A DNA stretch of 64,000 bases from Amycolatopsis lexingtonensis. GTDB lineage: Bacteria > Actinomycetota > Actinomycetes > Mycobacteriales > Pseudonocardiaceae. Below the pieces are notes generated by a model that saw only the letters and a list, made by a program, of their open reading frames with translations, did not search any database and was not told the DNA's origin. The position numbers were made by a program, and so were the translations under genes. Positions 30,004 through 38,736 of this stretch are shown here, one piece after another; position 1 is the first letter of the stretch, and each line of letters begins with the position of its first letter. Where the stretch lies: assembly GCF_014873755.1 (NCBI RefSeq), contig NZ_JADBEG010000001.1, positions 9,865,001-9,929,000 on the forward strand. Direction: 5' to 3'.

Positions 30004-30810
30004 TCAGCGGTGGTCGCCTTCGGAGATCAGCTCCCGGTGCAGCGTCTGCAGGTCGTCACACGGTTCGACGCCCAGCTCGCCGGCCAGCCGGGACCGGAGC
30101 CTGCGGTAGACGGTCATCGCGTCGGACCGCCGTCCGCTGCGGCCGAGCGCGCGCATCAGCTGCCCGTGCAAGGCCTCGTCGAGCGGGCTGCCCGTGGCCA
30201 GCGAGCGCAGCTCGCCGATCAGCTCGCGGTGCCGCCCGCCGATGATCTCCGCTTCGATCCGCAGGTGCAGCACGCTGCGCCGCTGCTCCAGCAGCTCGGT
30301 CCGGTACGCGGACAACACCGGTCCACAGTGGACGTTCGCGAACGGCGTACCGGACCACAGGTCCAGCGCCGCCCGGTAGGCGTCCGCGGCGGCCGAGTGG
30401 TCACCGGCGTCCTGGTGCTCGTGCCCGATCTGCTGCAACCGGGTGAAGTCGTAGGTGTCGACCTGAGCCGGATCGATGTGGAAGGTGTAACCGGACTGCT
30501 TGGTGGTCAACATCTTCTCGCCGTCGACCGCGAGCCCGTTCTGGTCGATGCACCGGCGGAGGTGGTAGACGTAGGTGTGCAGCGTGGTCCGGACGGTCCG
30601 CGGCGGGTTGTCCGACCAGAGCTCCCGGATCAGGGTGTCGATGTGTACCATCTTCCCCGGTCGCATCACGAGCACGGCCAGCAGCGCCAGCACCTTCGGT
30701 GTCGTCGGGGCGTAGTCGGTTCCCCCGCGCAGCACTTCCAGCGGCCCCAGCACGGTGAAGCGGACACCGCCCGGGTCCAGCTCTTCGGTTCGCCGCTGTT
30801 CGGAGTACAT
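30004..30810 (-). CDS. SARP-family pathway activator
   Basis: 268 aa. An OmpR-type winged helix is at about 15-110 (FTVLGPLEVLRGG ... TPKVLALLAVLVMRPGKMVHIDTLIRELWSDNPPRTVRTTLHTYVYHLRR), and a bacterial transcriptional activator domain at about 115-265. This is the size and layout of SARPs, which switch on antibiotic clusters by binding direct repeats spaced in multiples of 11 bp. It stands at the edge of the enediyne operon, divergent from it, and phased repeats are present in the 497-bp spacer. ATG 30810. Confidence 0.93.
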   Translation of the reverse strand: MYSEQRRTEELDPGGVRFTVLGPLEVLRGGTDYAPTTPKVLALLAVLVMRPGKMVHIDTLIRELWSDNPPRTVRTTLHTYVYHLRRCIDQNGLAVDGEKMLTTKQSGYTFHIDPAQVDTYDFTRLQQIGHEHQDAGDHSAAADAYRAALDLWSGTPFANVHCGPVLSAYRTELLEQRRSVLHLRIEAEIIGGRHRELIGELRSLATGSPLDEALHGQLMRALGRSGRRSDAMTVYRRLRSRLAGELGVEPCDDLQTLHRELISEGDHR

Positions 30811-30952
30811 GGCAGGCCTCCAGCATCATCAATGCGTCCTCGCGCTCCCCAGTTCGTGCCGCGCGGGTCGGTGGACGGCCGAACTCCGGGCTTCTATCCG
30901 AATGTGACAGAGCGGGCCCTTCACGGCCAGTGAACCGCCCACCAGAGTCCTC

Positions 30953-31009
30953 GTGCGTTCGCCCCGTCCCCACATGCGTTTCGCACGGCCCGGATGTGCA
31001 TCGCGCACC
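30953..31009 (+). promoter_or_regulatory. Phased direct repeats between SARP and AraC genes (block 3)
   Basis: GTGCGTTCGCCCCG at 30953, ATGCGTTTCGCACG at 30974 and GTGCATCGCGCACC at 30996 (spacing 21 and 22 bp). The middle word is one base different from those at 13823 and 20883 over ATGCGTTTNGCA. Confidence 0.6.
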
Positions 31010-31107
31010 CGCGGCCATCCGGCCGAACCTGGGAGCCGGCCGTCCCGGGGGTCCCTGGATCGGACCAAACGGGACTCCCGGCGGACCGCGGATGATCAAG
31101 GCCGCGG

Positions 31108-31186
31108 GTGGCGCGCACGCCGGACCCGGGTGTCGCGCACGCCACACCCGTGCGGAACTCCCGCACCCGGGTGGGTGTCACGCGTC
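31108..31186 (+). promoter_or_regulatory. Second phased repeat array (block 4)
   Basis: GTGGCGCGCACG at 31108, GTGTCGCGCACG at 31130, GTGCGGAACTCCCGCAC at 31150 and GTGGGTGTCACGCG at 31171 (spacing 22, 20 and 21 bp), 120-200 bp before the AraC gene. The motif is looser, GTG-N4/5-GCAC. It may be a second site for the same or a related regulator. Confidence 0.45.
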
Positions 31187-31307
31187 CGGGTTGGACGGAC
31201 ATCGGCATTCCTCAATCGCTCGTCGATCGATCTGCGAGAAGTGGCGTCTTCCCTGGCACCAGGAGAACCAGGAGAACTGCCATCAGGGGAATTCGAGGTT
31301 TGGACTG

Positions 31308-32213
31308 ATGATGTTGCGCTCTATTGCGGCTGTCGGGAACGACAGCGAGTTCGGCGAACCGCACCGCGAACCGGCGCTCGAGCGAGTGGAAAAGTCGGTC
31401 CGGCCCGCCGTCCTTCAAGCGATCTCTTCCATCCAGGAGCGGTACTTCGAGCCGATCACGCTCGCCGAGCTGGCGTCCGAGGTGTTCGTCAGCCGGTTCC
31501 ACTTCTCCCGGATGTTCGCCGAGGCGACCGGGGTGACCCCCGGCCGCTTCCTCACCGCCGTGCGCCTGTTCGAGGCCAAGCGGCTGCTGCTCACGACGTC
31601 GCTGAACGTCTCGGACATCGTGTGCAGCGTCGGCTACAGCAGCGTCGGCACGTTCACCAGCCGGTTCTCGCGGGCGGTCGGGATGACCCCGACGCAGTAC
31701 CGCGAGCCGCAGGTGGCCGAGCTGCTCGTGGCGATCTCGCCGACGTTCCAGCGGCTCCCGCCGCTGCGGACGCTGCGGGCGGCCGGCCGCAGCTGCGCCT
31801 CGCTGCAGACCGGCTCCGGCGTGCTGTCGCTGCAGCTGGACATGCCGCGCGGCTCGGCGCCGGCGGACACCCTGGTCGGGCTGTTCGCCGACCCGGTGCC
31901 CCAGTGCGGCCCGGTCGCCTTCGGCGGCATGGCCAACATGAGCTCCGGTGGCCTGACCATCCACGGCGTCCCGGCCGGGCGGTGGACGGCGATCGCGGTC
32001 GCCCAGCACCAGGCGGGCAACGCCGGGCCGCGGTTCTCGATCGGCTACTCGGCCGTGCAGGTGGCCCCGCACGGCCAGTCCACCGGCCGGGTCGGCCTGC
32101 GCGCGCCCGCGTCGACCGACGCGCCGATCGCGATCACCCTGGCGTCGAAGCAGTCGCCGTTCACCCAGCGCATGCTCGCCGCCCAGCGGCCGCACCTGCG
32201 CGCCGTCGCCTGA
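31308..32213 (+). CDS. AraC-family transcriptional regulator (enediyne cluster)
   Basis: 301 aa. The AraC helix-turn-helix pair is at about 35-140 (ISSIQERYFEPITLAELASEVFVSRFHFSRMFAEATGVTPGRFLTAVRLFEAKRLL, then VSDIVCSVGYSSVGTFTSRFSRAVGMTPTQYR), followed by a beta-rich C-terminal domain. It is the paralogue of 19973-20725. ATG 31308 is directly followed by a second ATG. It is the first gene of the enediyne operon, 28 bp before the first DUF1702 gene. Confidence 0.9.
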   Translation: MMLRSIAAVGNDSEFGEPHREPALERVEKSVRPAVLQAISSIQERYFEPITLAELASEVFVSRFHFSRMFAEATGVTPGRFLTAVRLFEAKRLLLTTSLNVSDIVCSVGYSSVGTFTSRFSRAVGMTPTQYREPQVAELLVAISPTFQRLPPLRTLRAAGRSCASLQTGSGVLSLQLDMPRGSAPADTLVGLFADPVPQCGPVAFGGMANMSSGGLTIHGVPAGRWTAIAVAQHQAGNAGPRFSIGYSAVQVAPHGQSTGRVGLRAPASTDAPIAITLASKQSPFTQRMLAAQRPHLRAVA

Positions 32214-32241
32214 CCCCCGAGAGCAAAGGACGACTACGACG

Positions 32242-33237
32242 ATGTCCACCTTCATCGGTGTGCTCCGCAAGAAGGTGCTCGCGCCTTCGCTCGCTTCGGT
32301 CGGGTTCGCCGACCGCGGCTTCCCGGTCACCCCCACCGACGCGACGGCCCGGCTGGAGGCGGTGCCGCAGGCGGTGGTGTGCGGGTTCGAATGGGCCATC
32401 GAGGGCGCGTCGCTGTGGGAGATCGAGCGGCGCCTCGCGCTGATCGAGCCCGAGCAGCGCGGCTTCGCCTACGAGGGTGCCACGATGGGCTACACGATCC
32501 TCGACGCCATGCCCGGCGGCGGCCGCGACCGCACGCGCGAGCTGCTCGAAGGACCGGGCCGCCCGCACATCTTCCTGACCTACATCGGGATCGGCTTCGC
32601 CATGGCGCGGCTGCCGCGTCCACTGTGGAAGAACATCCTGCCCGAGCTGAGCGGGGTGGCCTACCACCCGGTGATGAGCTGGCTCGCCGTCGACGGCTTC
32701 GGCTTCGACCGTGCCTACTTCGACACCGAAAAGTGGGTCGGCGAGCAGGCCGAGCCGCAGCCCTACCCGTGGGCGGGGCGCCCGGAGTACTTCGCGCGCG
32801 CCTTCGACCAGGGCGTCGGCCGGGCGCTGTGGTTCATCAACGGCGGCAACCCCGAAGCCGCGGCCGCCGCAGTCGGGCGGTTCGCCGAGGGGCGCCGGGC
32901 GGACCTGTGGAGCGGGGTCGGGCTCGCCGCGACCTTCGCCGGCGGGGCCGACCAGGCCGGGCTCGGCAAGCTGCGGCGGCTGGCCGGGGAGCACTACGAC
33001 GAGCTCGCGCTCGGCGTGGTGTTCGCGGTCAAGGCCCGCACGTACTCCGGCTACGTCCCGGCGCACACGCACCTCGCGGCCGGCGTGCTCACCGACCTGT
33101 CGGTGCAGGGCGCGCAGAACCTGGCGGACCGCACCGAGCGAGCCGACGGCGAGGACGGGCCGGAGCCCGCTTACGAGCTTTGGCGGCAGCGGATCCGCGA
33201 CGAATTCGACGTGGCCGCCCGGCGCCGCGCGAGCTGA
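32242..33237 (+). CDS. DUF1702 enediyne protein (first copy)
   Basis: 331 aa. DUF1702 proteins are found in nearly all enediyne clusters as part of the conserved cassette, with unknown biochemistry. Visible family features are QRGFAYEGATMGYTILDAM near residue 72, FLTYIGIGFAMARLP near 110, VDGFGFDRAYFDTEKWV near 150, and FDQGVGRALWFINGG near 190. No catalytic motif of a known enzyme is evident. ATG 32242; the next gene is a paralogue of the same length, so this looks like a tandem duplication. Confidence 0.92.
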   Translation: MSTFIGVLRKKVLAPSLASVGFADRGFPVTPTDATARLEAVPQAVVCGFEWAIEGASLWEIERRLALIEPEQRGFAYEGATMGYTILDAMPGGGRDRTRELLEGPGRPHIFLTYIGIGFAMARLPRPLWKNILPELSGVAYHPVMSWLAVDGFGFDRAYFDTEKWVGEQAEPQPYPWAGRPEYFARAFDQGVGRALWFINGGNPEAAAAAVGRFAEGRRADLWSGVGLAATFAGGADQAGLGKLRRLAGEHYDELALGVVFAVKARTYSGYVPAHTHLAAGVLTDLSVQGAQNLADRTERADGEDGPEPAYELWRQRIRDEFDVAARRRAS

Positions 33238-33369
33238 CGCGATTCCGCACTCGCGGAGAGGCCGCCGTCGCCCACGCAAATGTGGAGTAGAGCGCTGACC
33301 TGCGAATCTGTGACCGTAGAAGGCGAAGATCCGACACCTTCCTATTCGACCCGTAAGGGGGAGAGTGCG

Positions 33370-34353
33370 TTGGGCAATGGTTGGCGCGCGCTCAGACGGC
33401 GCATCCTGACACCGAATGTCTCGGAGACCTCGCTGGAGAAGCGGGGCTTCCACCGGAAGAGCCCAGCCGCTCAAGAACGACTCGAGACGGTCGGGGAGAA
33501 ATTCCTCCTCGGGTACGCGCACGCGGTCGAAGCCCGGTCGGTGGAGCAGGCCGAGGAATGGCTGGAGCAGATTCCCACGCAGTTCCGCGGCTTCGCCTAC
33601 GAGGGCGCGGGAATGGGGTACGGCGTCCTCGACGGGCTGCCCTTCGGCAAGAGCACGAACATCGCCGAGTTCCTGGCCGGCCCCGGCGAAAAGCACGACT
33701 ACATCATCTACGTCGGCGTCGGCTGGGCCATGTGCCGGCTGCCGCGGTTCGCGTGGCCGAAGGCGTCGGTGTTCGACCCGCTGCTGCGCTGGCTGGTGCT
33801 CGACGGCTATGGCTTCCACCAGGCGTACTTCAAGACCGAAAAGTACATCCGGCAGCAGTACCAGGAACCCGGCTTCTCGTGGCCGGACCGGCGCTACGAC
33901 GGGTACGCGTTGCGCGCCATCGACCAGGGCATCGGCCGGGCGCTGTGGTTCATCTGCGGCACCGACGTCGAGCTGGTGGGCAAGACGATCGAGGAGTTCC
34001 CCGAGTCGCGCCACGGCGACCTGTACGCGGGGGTCGGGCTCGCCTCGACCTACGCGTGCGGCGTCACCGCCGACGAACTGGCGGAACTGGTCGACCGGGC
34101 CGGGATCCACCACGGCCAGCTGGCCCAGGGAAGCGCCTTCGCCGCCGAGTGCCGGGTGCGCTCGGGCCTGATGATCCCGGAGACCGAGATGGCGGCCCAG
34201 GCGATCTGCGGGCTGTCCGCCGAACGCGCCGCGGCCATCACCCAAGAGGTCCGGCCGGCCGTGGTCGTCGACGGTGCCGACGTCCCGGCGTTCGAAACCT
34301 GGCGGCAGCGGATCGCCGAAGAAGTGCTGACCCACGGAGGGAAGAACAAATGA
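33370..34353 (+). CDS. DUF1702 enediyne protein (second copy)
   Basis: 327 aa, with the same landmarks as the preceding gene (FRGFAYEGAGMGYGVLDGL, IIYVGVGWAMCRLP, LDGYGFHQAYFKTEKYI, IDQGIGRALWFICGT). The start is taken as TTG 33370, preceded by GGGGGAGAG, because it makes the N-terminus align with that of the first copy (RALRRRILTP against GVLRKKVLAP); earlier in-frame starts are possible. Its stop overlaps the UnbV gene by four bases, so it is cotranslated with it. Confidence 0.9.
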   Translation: MGNGWRALRRRILTPNVSETSLEKRGFHRKSPAAQERLETVGEKFLLGYAHAVEARSVEQAEEWLEQIPTQFRGFAYEGAGMGYGVLDGLPFGKSTNIAEFLAGPGEKHDYIIYVGVGWAMCRLPRFAWPKASVFDPLLRWLVLDGYGFHQAYFKTEKYIRQQYQEPGFSWPDRRYDGYALRAIDQGIGRALWFICGTDVELVGKTIEEFPESRHGDLYAGVGLASTYACGVTADELAELVDRAGIHHGQLAQGSAFAAECRVRSGLMIPETEMAAQAICGLSAERAAAITQEVRPAVVVDGADVPAFETWRQRIAEEVLTHGGKNK

Positions 34354-36323
34354 CCGCGACCTTCGGCTGGCTGCGCAAGCAGCTGGCGGGCATCGTGGCG
34401 CTGGTGCTGATCCTCGGCCTGTTCCTGGTCGCACGGCTGCCCAGCGTCTCCGCCGCGGAACAGGACAAGCTGGCGGACCAGTTCCACTTCACCCCGATGA
34501 CGATCGCGCTGCCCGCGGCCAAGAAGTCGCAGTCGATCCGGACGGTGAACAAGGAGTACGAGCACATCGCCGCGTGGATCTCCTCGGTCGGCGCCGCGAT
34601 CGCGATCAACGACATCAGCGGCAGCGGCAAGCCGAACGACCTCTGCCTCGTCGACCCGCGCAGCGACCAGGTCGTCATCACGCCGGCGCCGGACTCCGGC
34701 CCGCGGTACGCGCCCTTCGCGCTCGACCCCGCCCCGGCGCTGCCGACGTGGGACTACATGGCGCCGATGGGCTGCGTGCCCGGTGACTACAACGAAGACG
34801 GCCGCACCGACATCCTCGCCTACTACTGGGGCCGGACGCCGGTGTTGTTCCTGCAGAAGGCGAACGCGGCCCAGTTCGACGCATCGGCGTTCCAGCCGAC
34901 CGAGCTGGTGCCGGGCAACCACCGCGGCGCCGACGGCAAGTACAACGGTCCACTGTGGAACACCGACTCGGTCACCATCGGCGACTTCGACGGCGACGGC
35001 CACGTCGACGTCTTCGTCGGGAACTACTTCCCGGACAGCAAGGTCCTCGACCCGAACGCCGACGGCGGCATCACGCTGAACCAGTCGATGTCGCACGCGA
35101 CCAACTCGGGCGCCAAGTTCATCTACCGCTGGACCGGCGCCACGGCCGGGGCGAACCCGAGCGCGCAGTTCGTCGACGCGTCCCAGGGCATCCCGGAGAG
35201 CGCGCGGCTCGGCTGGACGCTGGCCTCCAGCGCCACCGACGTCGACGGCGACAGCCTGCCCGAGCTCTACATCGCCAACGACTTCGGGCACGACCACTTC
35301 CTGTACAACAAGTCCACGCCGGGCCACATCGAGTTCGGTGAGGTCAACGGGGTCCGCGGGATCGCCGACCCGAAGTCGAAGGTGCTGGGCCACGACTCCT
35401 TCAAGGGGATGGGCGTCGACTTCGGCGACCTGAACCACGACGGCCTCTACGACCTGTTCGTCAGCAACATCACGACGTCGTGGGGCATCGAAGAGTCGAA
35501 CTTCCAGTTCATGAACACCGCGAAGGACAACGCGGACCTGACCCGGCAGTTCAAGGACGGCGTCGCGCCGTTCCACGACGACAGCGCCGCGAAGGGCACG
35601 GCGTGGTCCGGCTGGGGCTGGGACGTCAAGATCCAGGACTTCAACAACAGCGGCGAGAACCAGATCGCCCAGGCGACCGGGTTCGTCAAGGGCCAGGTCA
35701 ACCGCTGGCCGAACCTGCAGGAGATCGCCACCGCCCACGACGGCCTGCTGTCCAACCCCTTCTGGTGGCCGAACGCCCGTGCCGGTGACGACATCGGTGG
35801 CGACCAGACCCTGCACTTCTTCGTGAAGAGCGCGGACGGCCGGTACGTCGACCTCGCGCCGAAGCTGGGCCTGGCCGTGCCGGTCCCGACCCGCGGCATC
35901 GCCGTCGGGGACACCGACGGGGACGGCCTGCCCGAGTTCGCCGTGGCGCGGCAGTGGGAGCAGCCGATCTTCTACCACAACGACAGCCCGAACCCCGGCA
36001 AGTTCCTGCAGCTGAAGCTGTTCACCGACGCCCCGGTGGCGCCCGGCCCGCTGCCCGCGGCCGGCCCGCCCGCGATCGGCGCCCAGGTCACCGTGACCAC
36101 CTCGGACGGCAAGAAGTACCTCGGCCGGGTCGACGGCAGCAGCGGGGAGGCCGGCCGGCGCAGCTTCGACGTCCAGATCGGCCTCGGCCAGGACGTCAGC
36201 GGGCCGCTCGACGTGCACCTGCAGTGGCGGGACCGGACCGGGCAGCTGCGGACGCAGGACCTGAAGCTCGAACCCGGTTGCCACATGTACCAGCTGGGCA
36301 CCACGGCGAAGGAAGCGATGTGA
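34350..36323 (+). CDS. UnbV/CRTAC1-family enediyne protein
   Basis: 657 aa exported or membrane-anchored protein. One N-terminal hydrophobic segment (LAGIVALVLILGLFLVARLP) comes first, then FG-GAP-type calcium loops (DYNEDGRTD, DFDGDGHVD, DVDGDSLPE, DLNHDGLYD, DTDGDGLPE) that build a beta-propeller. A C-terminal ASPIC/UnbV domain follows (IGAQVTVTTSDGKKYLGRVDGSSG ... DVHLQWRDRTGQ). It belongs to the conserved enediyne cassette; its step is unknown. ATG 34350 overlaps the previous stop. Confidence 0.93.
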   Translation: MTATFGWLRKQLAGIVALVLILGLFLVARLPSVSAAEQDKLADQFHFTPMTIALPAAKKSQSIRTVNKEYEHIAAWISSVGAAIAINDISGSGKPNDLCLVDPRSDQVVITPAPDSGPRYAPFALDPAPALPTWDYMAPMGCVPGDYNEDGRTDILAYYWGRTPVLFLQKANAAQFDASAFQPTELVPGNHRGADGKYNGPLWNTDSVTIGDFDGDGHVDVFVGNYFPDSKVLDPNADGGITLNQSMSHATNSGAKFIYRWTGATAGANPSAQFVDASQGIPESARLGWTLASSATDVDGDSLPELYIANDFGHDHFLYNKSTPGHIEFGEVNGVRGIADPKSKVLGHDSFKGMGVDFGDLNHDGLYDLFVSNITTSWGIEESNFQFMNTAKDNADLTRQFKDGVAPFHDDSAAKGTAWSGWGWDVKIQDFNNSGENQIAQATGFVKGQVNRWPNLQEIATAHDGLLSNPFWWPNARAGDDIGGDQTLHFFVKSADGRYVDLAPKLGLAVPVPTRGIAVGDTDGDGLPEFAVARQWEQPIFYHNDSPNPGKFLQLKLFTDAPVAPGPLPAAGPPAIGAQVTVTTSDGKKYLGRVDGSSGEAGRRSFDVQIGLGQDVSGPLDVHLQWRDRTGQLRTQDLKLEPGCHMYQLGTTAKEAM

Positions 36324-36324
36324 C

Positions 36325-37329
36325 ATGACCACCCCGACTCTGACCAAGGTGGACACTGCGCCACCGAAGCGGACCAACAAGGTCATCACCGCGCTGCGGC
36401 GCTTCGCGATCTCGATCACGATCTTCAACATCGTCGGCTACACGTTCCTCGGCTTCGAGCAGCCGTACCTGTACCCGTTCGTCGCGCTGGCGACCGCGTA
36501 CACCACGGAGATCCTGCTCGAGATCATCAACGCCCGCGTGACCGGGCGCGGCGTCCGGTTCAAGGGCAACGGCTTCAAGGGGCTCGTGGAGTTCCTGCTG
36601 CCGGCGCACATCACCGGTCTCGCGCTCAACATGCTGACCTACGTGAACGACCGGATCCTCGTGATGATGTTCGGCGTCGTCGTCGCCGTCGGCGCGAAGT
36701 GGGTGTTGCAGGCCCCGGTGTACGGCCGGATGCGGCACTACATGAACCCGTCGAACTTCGGCATCACGATCATCCTGCTGGTGTTCCCGTGGGCCAGCAT
36801 CGCCCCGCCGTACCACTTCACCGAGCAGATCCCCACCTGGGGCGGCTGGCTGATCGTCGGCATCATCCTGGTGTCGGGCACGGTGCTCAACGCGCTGCTG
36901 ACCAACCGGATGTGGCTGATCCTGGGCTGGCTGAGCTTCTTCGTGGTCCAGGCCTTCGTCCGCGGCTGGCTCTTCGGCACGTCGATCCCCGGCGCGCTGG
37001 CGATGGGCACCGGCGTCGCGTTCGTGCTCTACACCAACTACATGGTGACCGACCCGGGCACGTCGCCGTCGAAGCCGGTCTCGCAGTTCGCGTTCGGTTC
37101 CGGCGTGGCGCTGGCGTACGGCTTCTTCACCGCCGTGCACGTCGCCTACGGGCTGTTCCTGGCCACCGCGACCGTCTGCCTGATCCGCGGGATGTTCCTG
37201 TGGGGCCTGCACTTCTCGAACAAGGCGCGCATCAAGTTCGAAGCCGACCAGGCCGCGCAGAAGGCGAAGCTCGAACTCGCCGCGGAACCGCCGGCGGACG
37301 ACGAGAAGCCGGGAGCCGTCGCGGCATGA
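36325..37329 (+). CDS. RnfD-like membrane protein of the enediyne cassette
   Basis: 334 aa, with about nine to ten membrane helices. It resembles the RnfD/NqrB electron-transport subunit family (GRGVRFKGNGFKGLVEFLLPAHITGLALNML; MNPSNFGITIILLVFPWASI; MVTDPGTSPSKPVSQFAFG), and such proteins always sit beside the UnbV gene in enediyne clusters. In RnfD a Thr carries FMN; whether that holds here is not clear. The C-terminal tail is charged. ATG 36325 comes one base after the UnbV stop, and its own stop overlaps the P450 start. Confidence 0.9.
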   Translation: MTTPTLTKVDTAPPKRTNKVITALRRFAISITIFNIVGYTFLGFEQPYLYPFVALATAYTTEILLEIINARVTGRGVRFKGNGFKGLVEFLLPAHITGLALNMLTYVNDRILVMMFGVVVAVGAKWVLQAPVYGRMRHYMNPSNFGITIILLVFPWASIAPPYHFTEQIPTWGGWLIVGIILVSGTVLNALLTNRMWLILGWLSFFVVQAFVRGWLFGTSIPGALAMGTGVAFVLYTNYMVTDPGTSPSKPVSQFAFGSGVALAYGFFTAVHVAYGLFLATATVCLIRGMFLWGLHFSNKARIKFEADQAAQKAKLELAAEPPADDEKPGAVAA

Positions 37330-38702
37330 CGATCCCCACGGACGACCCCCGGGCGGCGCGCACCGCGCCGCCCGGGCCGCCGCGCCGGGCGACGATCCGG
37401 TTGTTGAAGCAGCTCTTCACCGACCGGCTCGCGCTCATGGGCGACAACGCCGAGGCCTACGGCGACGTCGTCCGCATCGCCATCGGACCGAAGGCGATGT
37501 ACCTGGTGAACCACCCCGACCTGGCCAAGCACGTGCTCGCGGACAACGCCGCGAACTACCACAAGGGCATCGGCCTGCAGGAGGCCCGCCGGGCCCTCGG
37601 CGACGGCCTGCTCACCAGCGACGGCGACACCTGGAAGAAGCAGCGCCGGACCATCCAGCCGGTGTTCCAGCCCAAGCGGATCTCGCGCCAGGCCGGCATC
37701 GTCGCGTCCGAAGTGGACGGTCTGATCAAACGACTCGCCGCGCACGACGGGCCGGTCGAGATCCTGCACGAGATGACCGGGCTGACCCTCGGCGTGCTCG
37801 GCAAGACGCTGCTCGACGCCGAACTGGGCGGGTACGAAACCCTCGGCCACTCGTTCGAGGCCGTGCAGGACCAGGCCATGTTCGAGGCGGTCACGCTGAG
37901 CATGGTCCCGCAGTGGGTGCCGCTCAAGAAGCAGGTGCACTTCCGGACCGCGCGCGAGGACCTGCGCCGGATCGCCGACGAGCTGGTCGACCAGCGCCTG
38001 GCGAACCCGGTCGAGAACGGCGAGGACGTGCTGTCCCGGCTCATCGCGTCGGGTTCGGAAGACGGCGCTTCGCGCGAACGGATGCGCGACGAGCTGATCA
38101 CCCTGCTGCTGGCCGGGCACGAAACCACGGCTAGCACGCTCGGCTGGGCGTTCCACCTGATCGACGAGCACCCGGAAGTCGCCGCGCGGCTGCACGACGA
38201 GGCCGTCGAAGTGCTGGGCGACCGGCTGCCCGAGTACGAGGACCTGCGGCGGCTGACGTTCACCGTCGCGGTGGTCGAAGAGGTCATGCGGCTGTACCCG
38301 CCGGTGTGGCTGCTGCCGCGGATCGCCCAGGCCGACGACGAGATCGGCGGGTACCACGTGCCGGCCGGGTCCGACGTCGTCGTGGTGCCCTACACGCTGC
38401 ACCGGCACCCGGGGTTCTGGACCGACCCCGAGCGCTTCGACCCGGGCCGGTTCACCGCCGCCGAGCGGCCGCCGCGGTACGCCTACCTGCCCTTCGGGGC
38501 CGGGCCGAGGTTCTGCATCGGCAACAGCCTCGGCGTGATGGAGGCGGTGTTCGTGCTGGCGATGGCCGCGCGGGACCTGGAACTGCGCAAGGTGCCGGGC
38601 AAGGTCGTCGAGCCCGAGGCGATGCTCTCGCTGCGGGTGCGCGGCGGGCTGCCGATGACCGTGCACCGCCGGGAGCGGACGCGGCGGTCCGAAGCCGCCT
38701 GA
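37326..38702 (+). CDS. Cytochrome P450 (enediyne cluster)
   Basis: 458 aa. All P450 marks are present: oxygen-binding helix LLLAGHETTASTLGWAF near residue 260, ExxR in VVEEVMRLYPPVWLLPR near 320, and haem loop FGAGPRFCIGNSLGVMEA with Cys near 397. The overall form resembles CYP102/fatty-acid-like class members (DGDTWKKQRRTIQPVFQPKRI). It probably oxidises the polyene-derived core, as the E7-type P450 of nine-membered enediyne clusters is thought to do; the substrate is an inference. ATG 37326. Confidence 0.92.
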   Translation: MTIPTDDPRAARTAPPGPPRRATIRLLKQLFTDRLALMGDNAEAYGDVVRIAIGPKAMYLVNHPDLAKHVLADNAANYHKGIGLQEARRALGDGLLTSDGDTWKKQRRTIQPVFQPKRISRQAGIVASEVDGLIKRLAAHDGPVEILHEMTGLTLGVLGKTLLDAELGGYETLGHSFEAVQDQAMFEAVTLSMVPQWVPLKKQVHFRTAREDLRRIADELVDQRLANPVENGEDVLSRLIASGSEDGASRERMRDELITLLLAGHETTASTLGWAFHLIDEHPEVAARLHDEAVEVLGDRLPEYEDLRRLTFTVAVVEEVMRLYPPVWLLPRIAQADDEIGGYHVPAGSDVVVVPYTLHRHPGFWTDPERFDPGRFTAAERPPRYAYLPFGAGPRFCIGNSLGVMEAVFVLAMAARDLELRKVPGKVVEPEAMLSLRVRGGLPMTVHRRERTRRSEAA

Positions 38703-38736
38703 GGCCACTGTAGACATTCGATGAGGAGGTAGGCCG

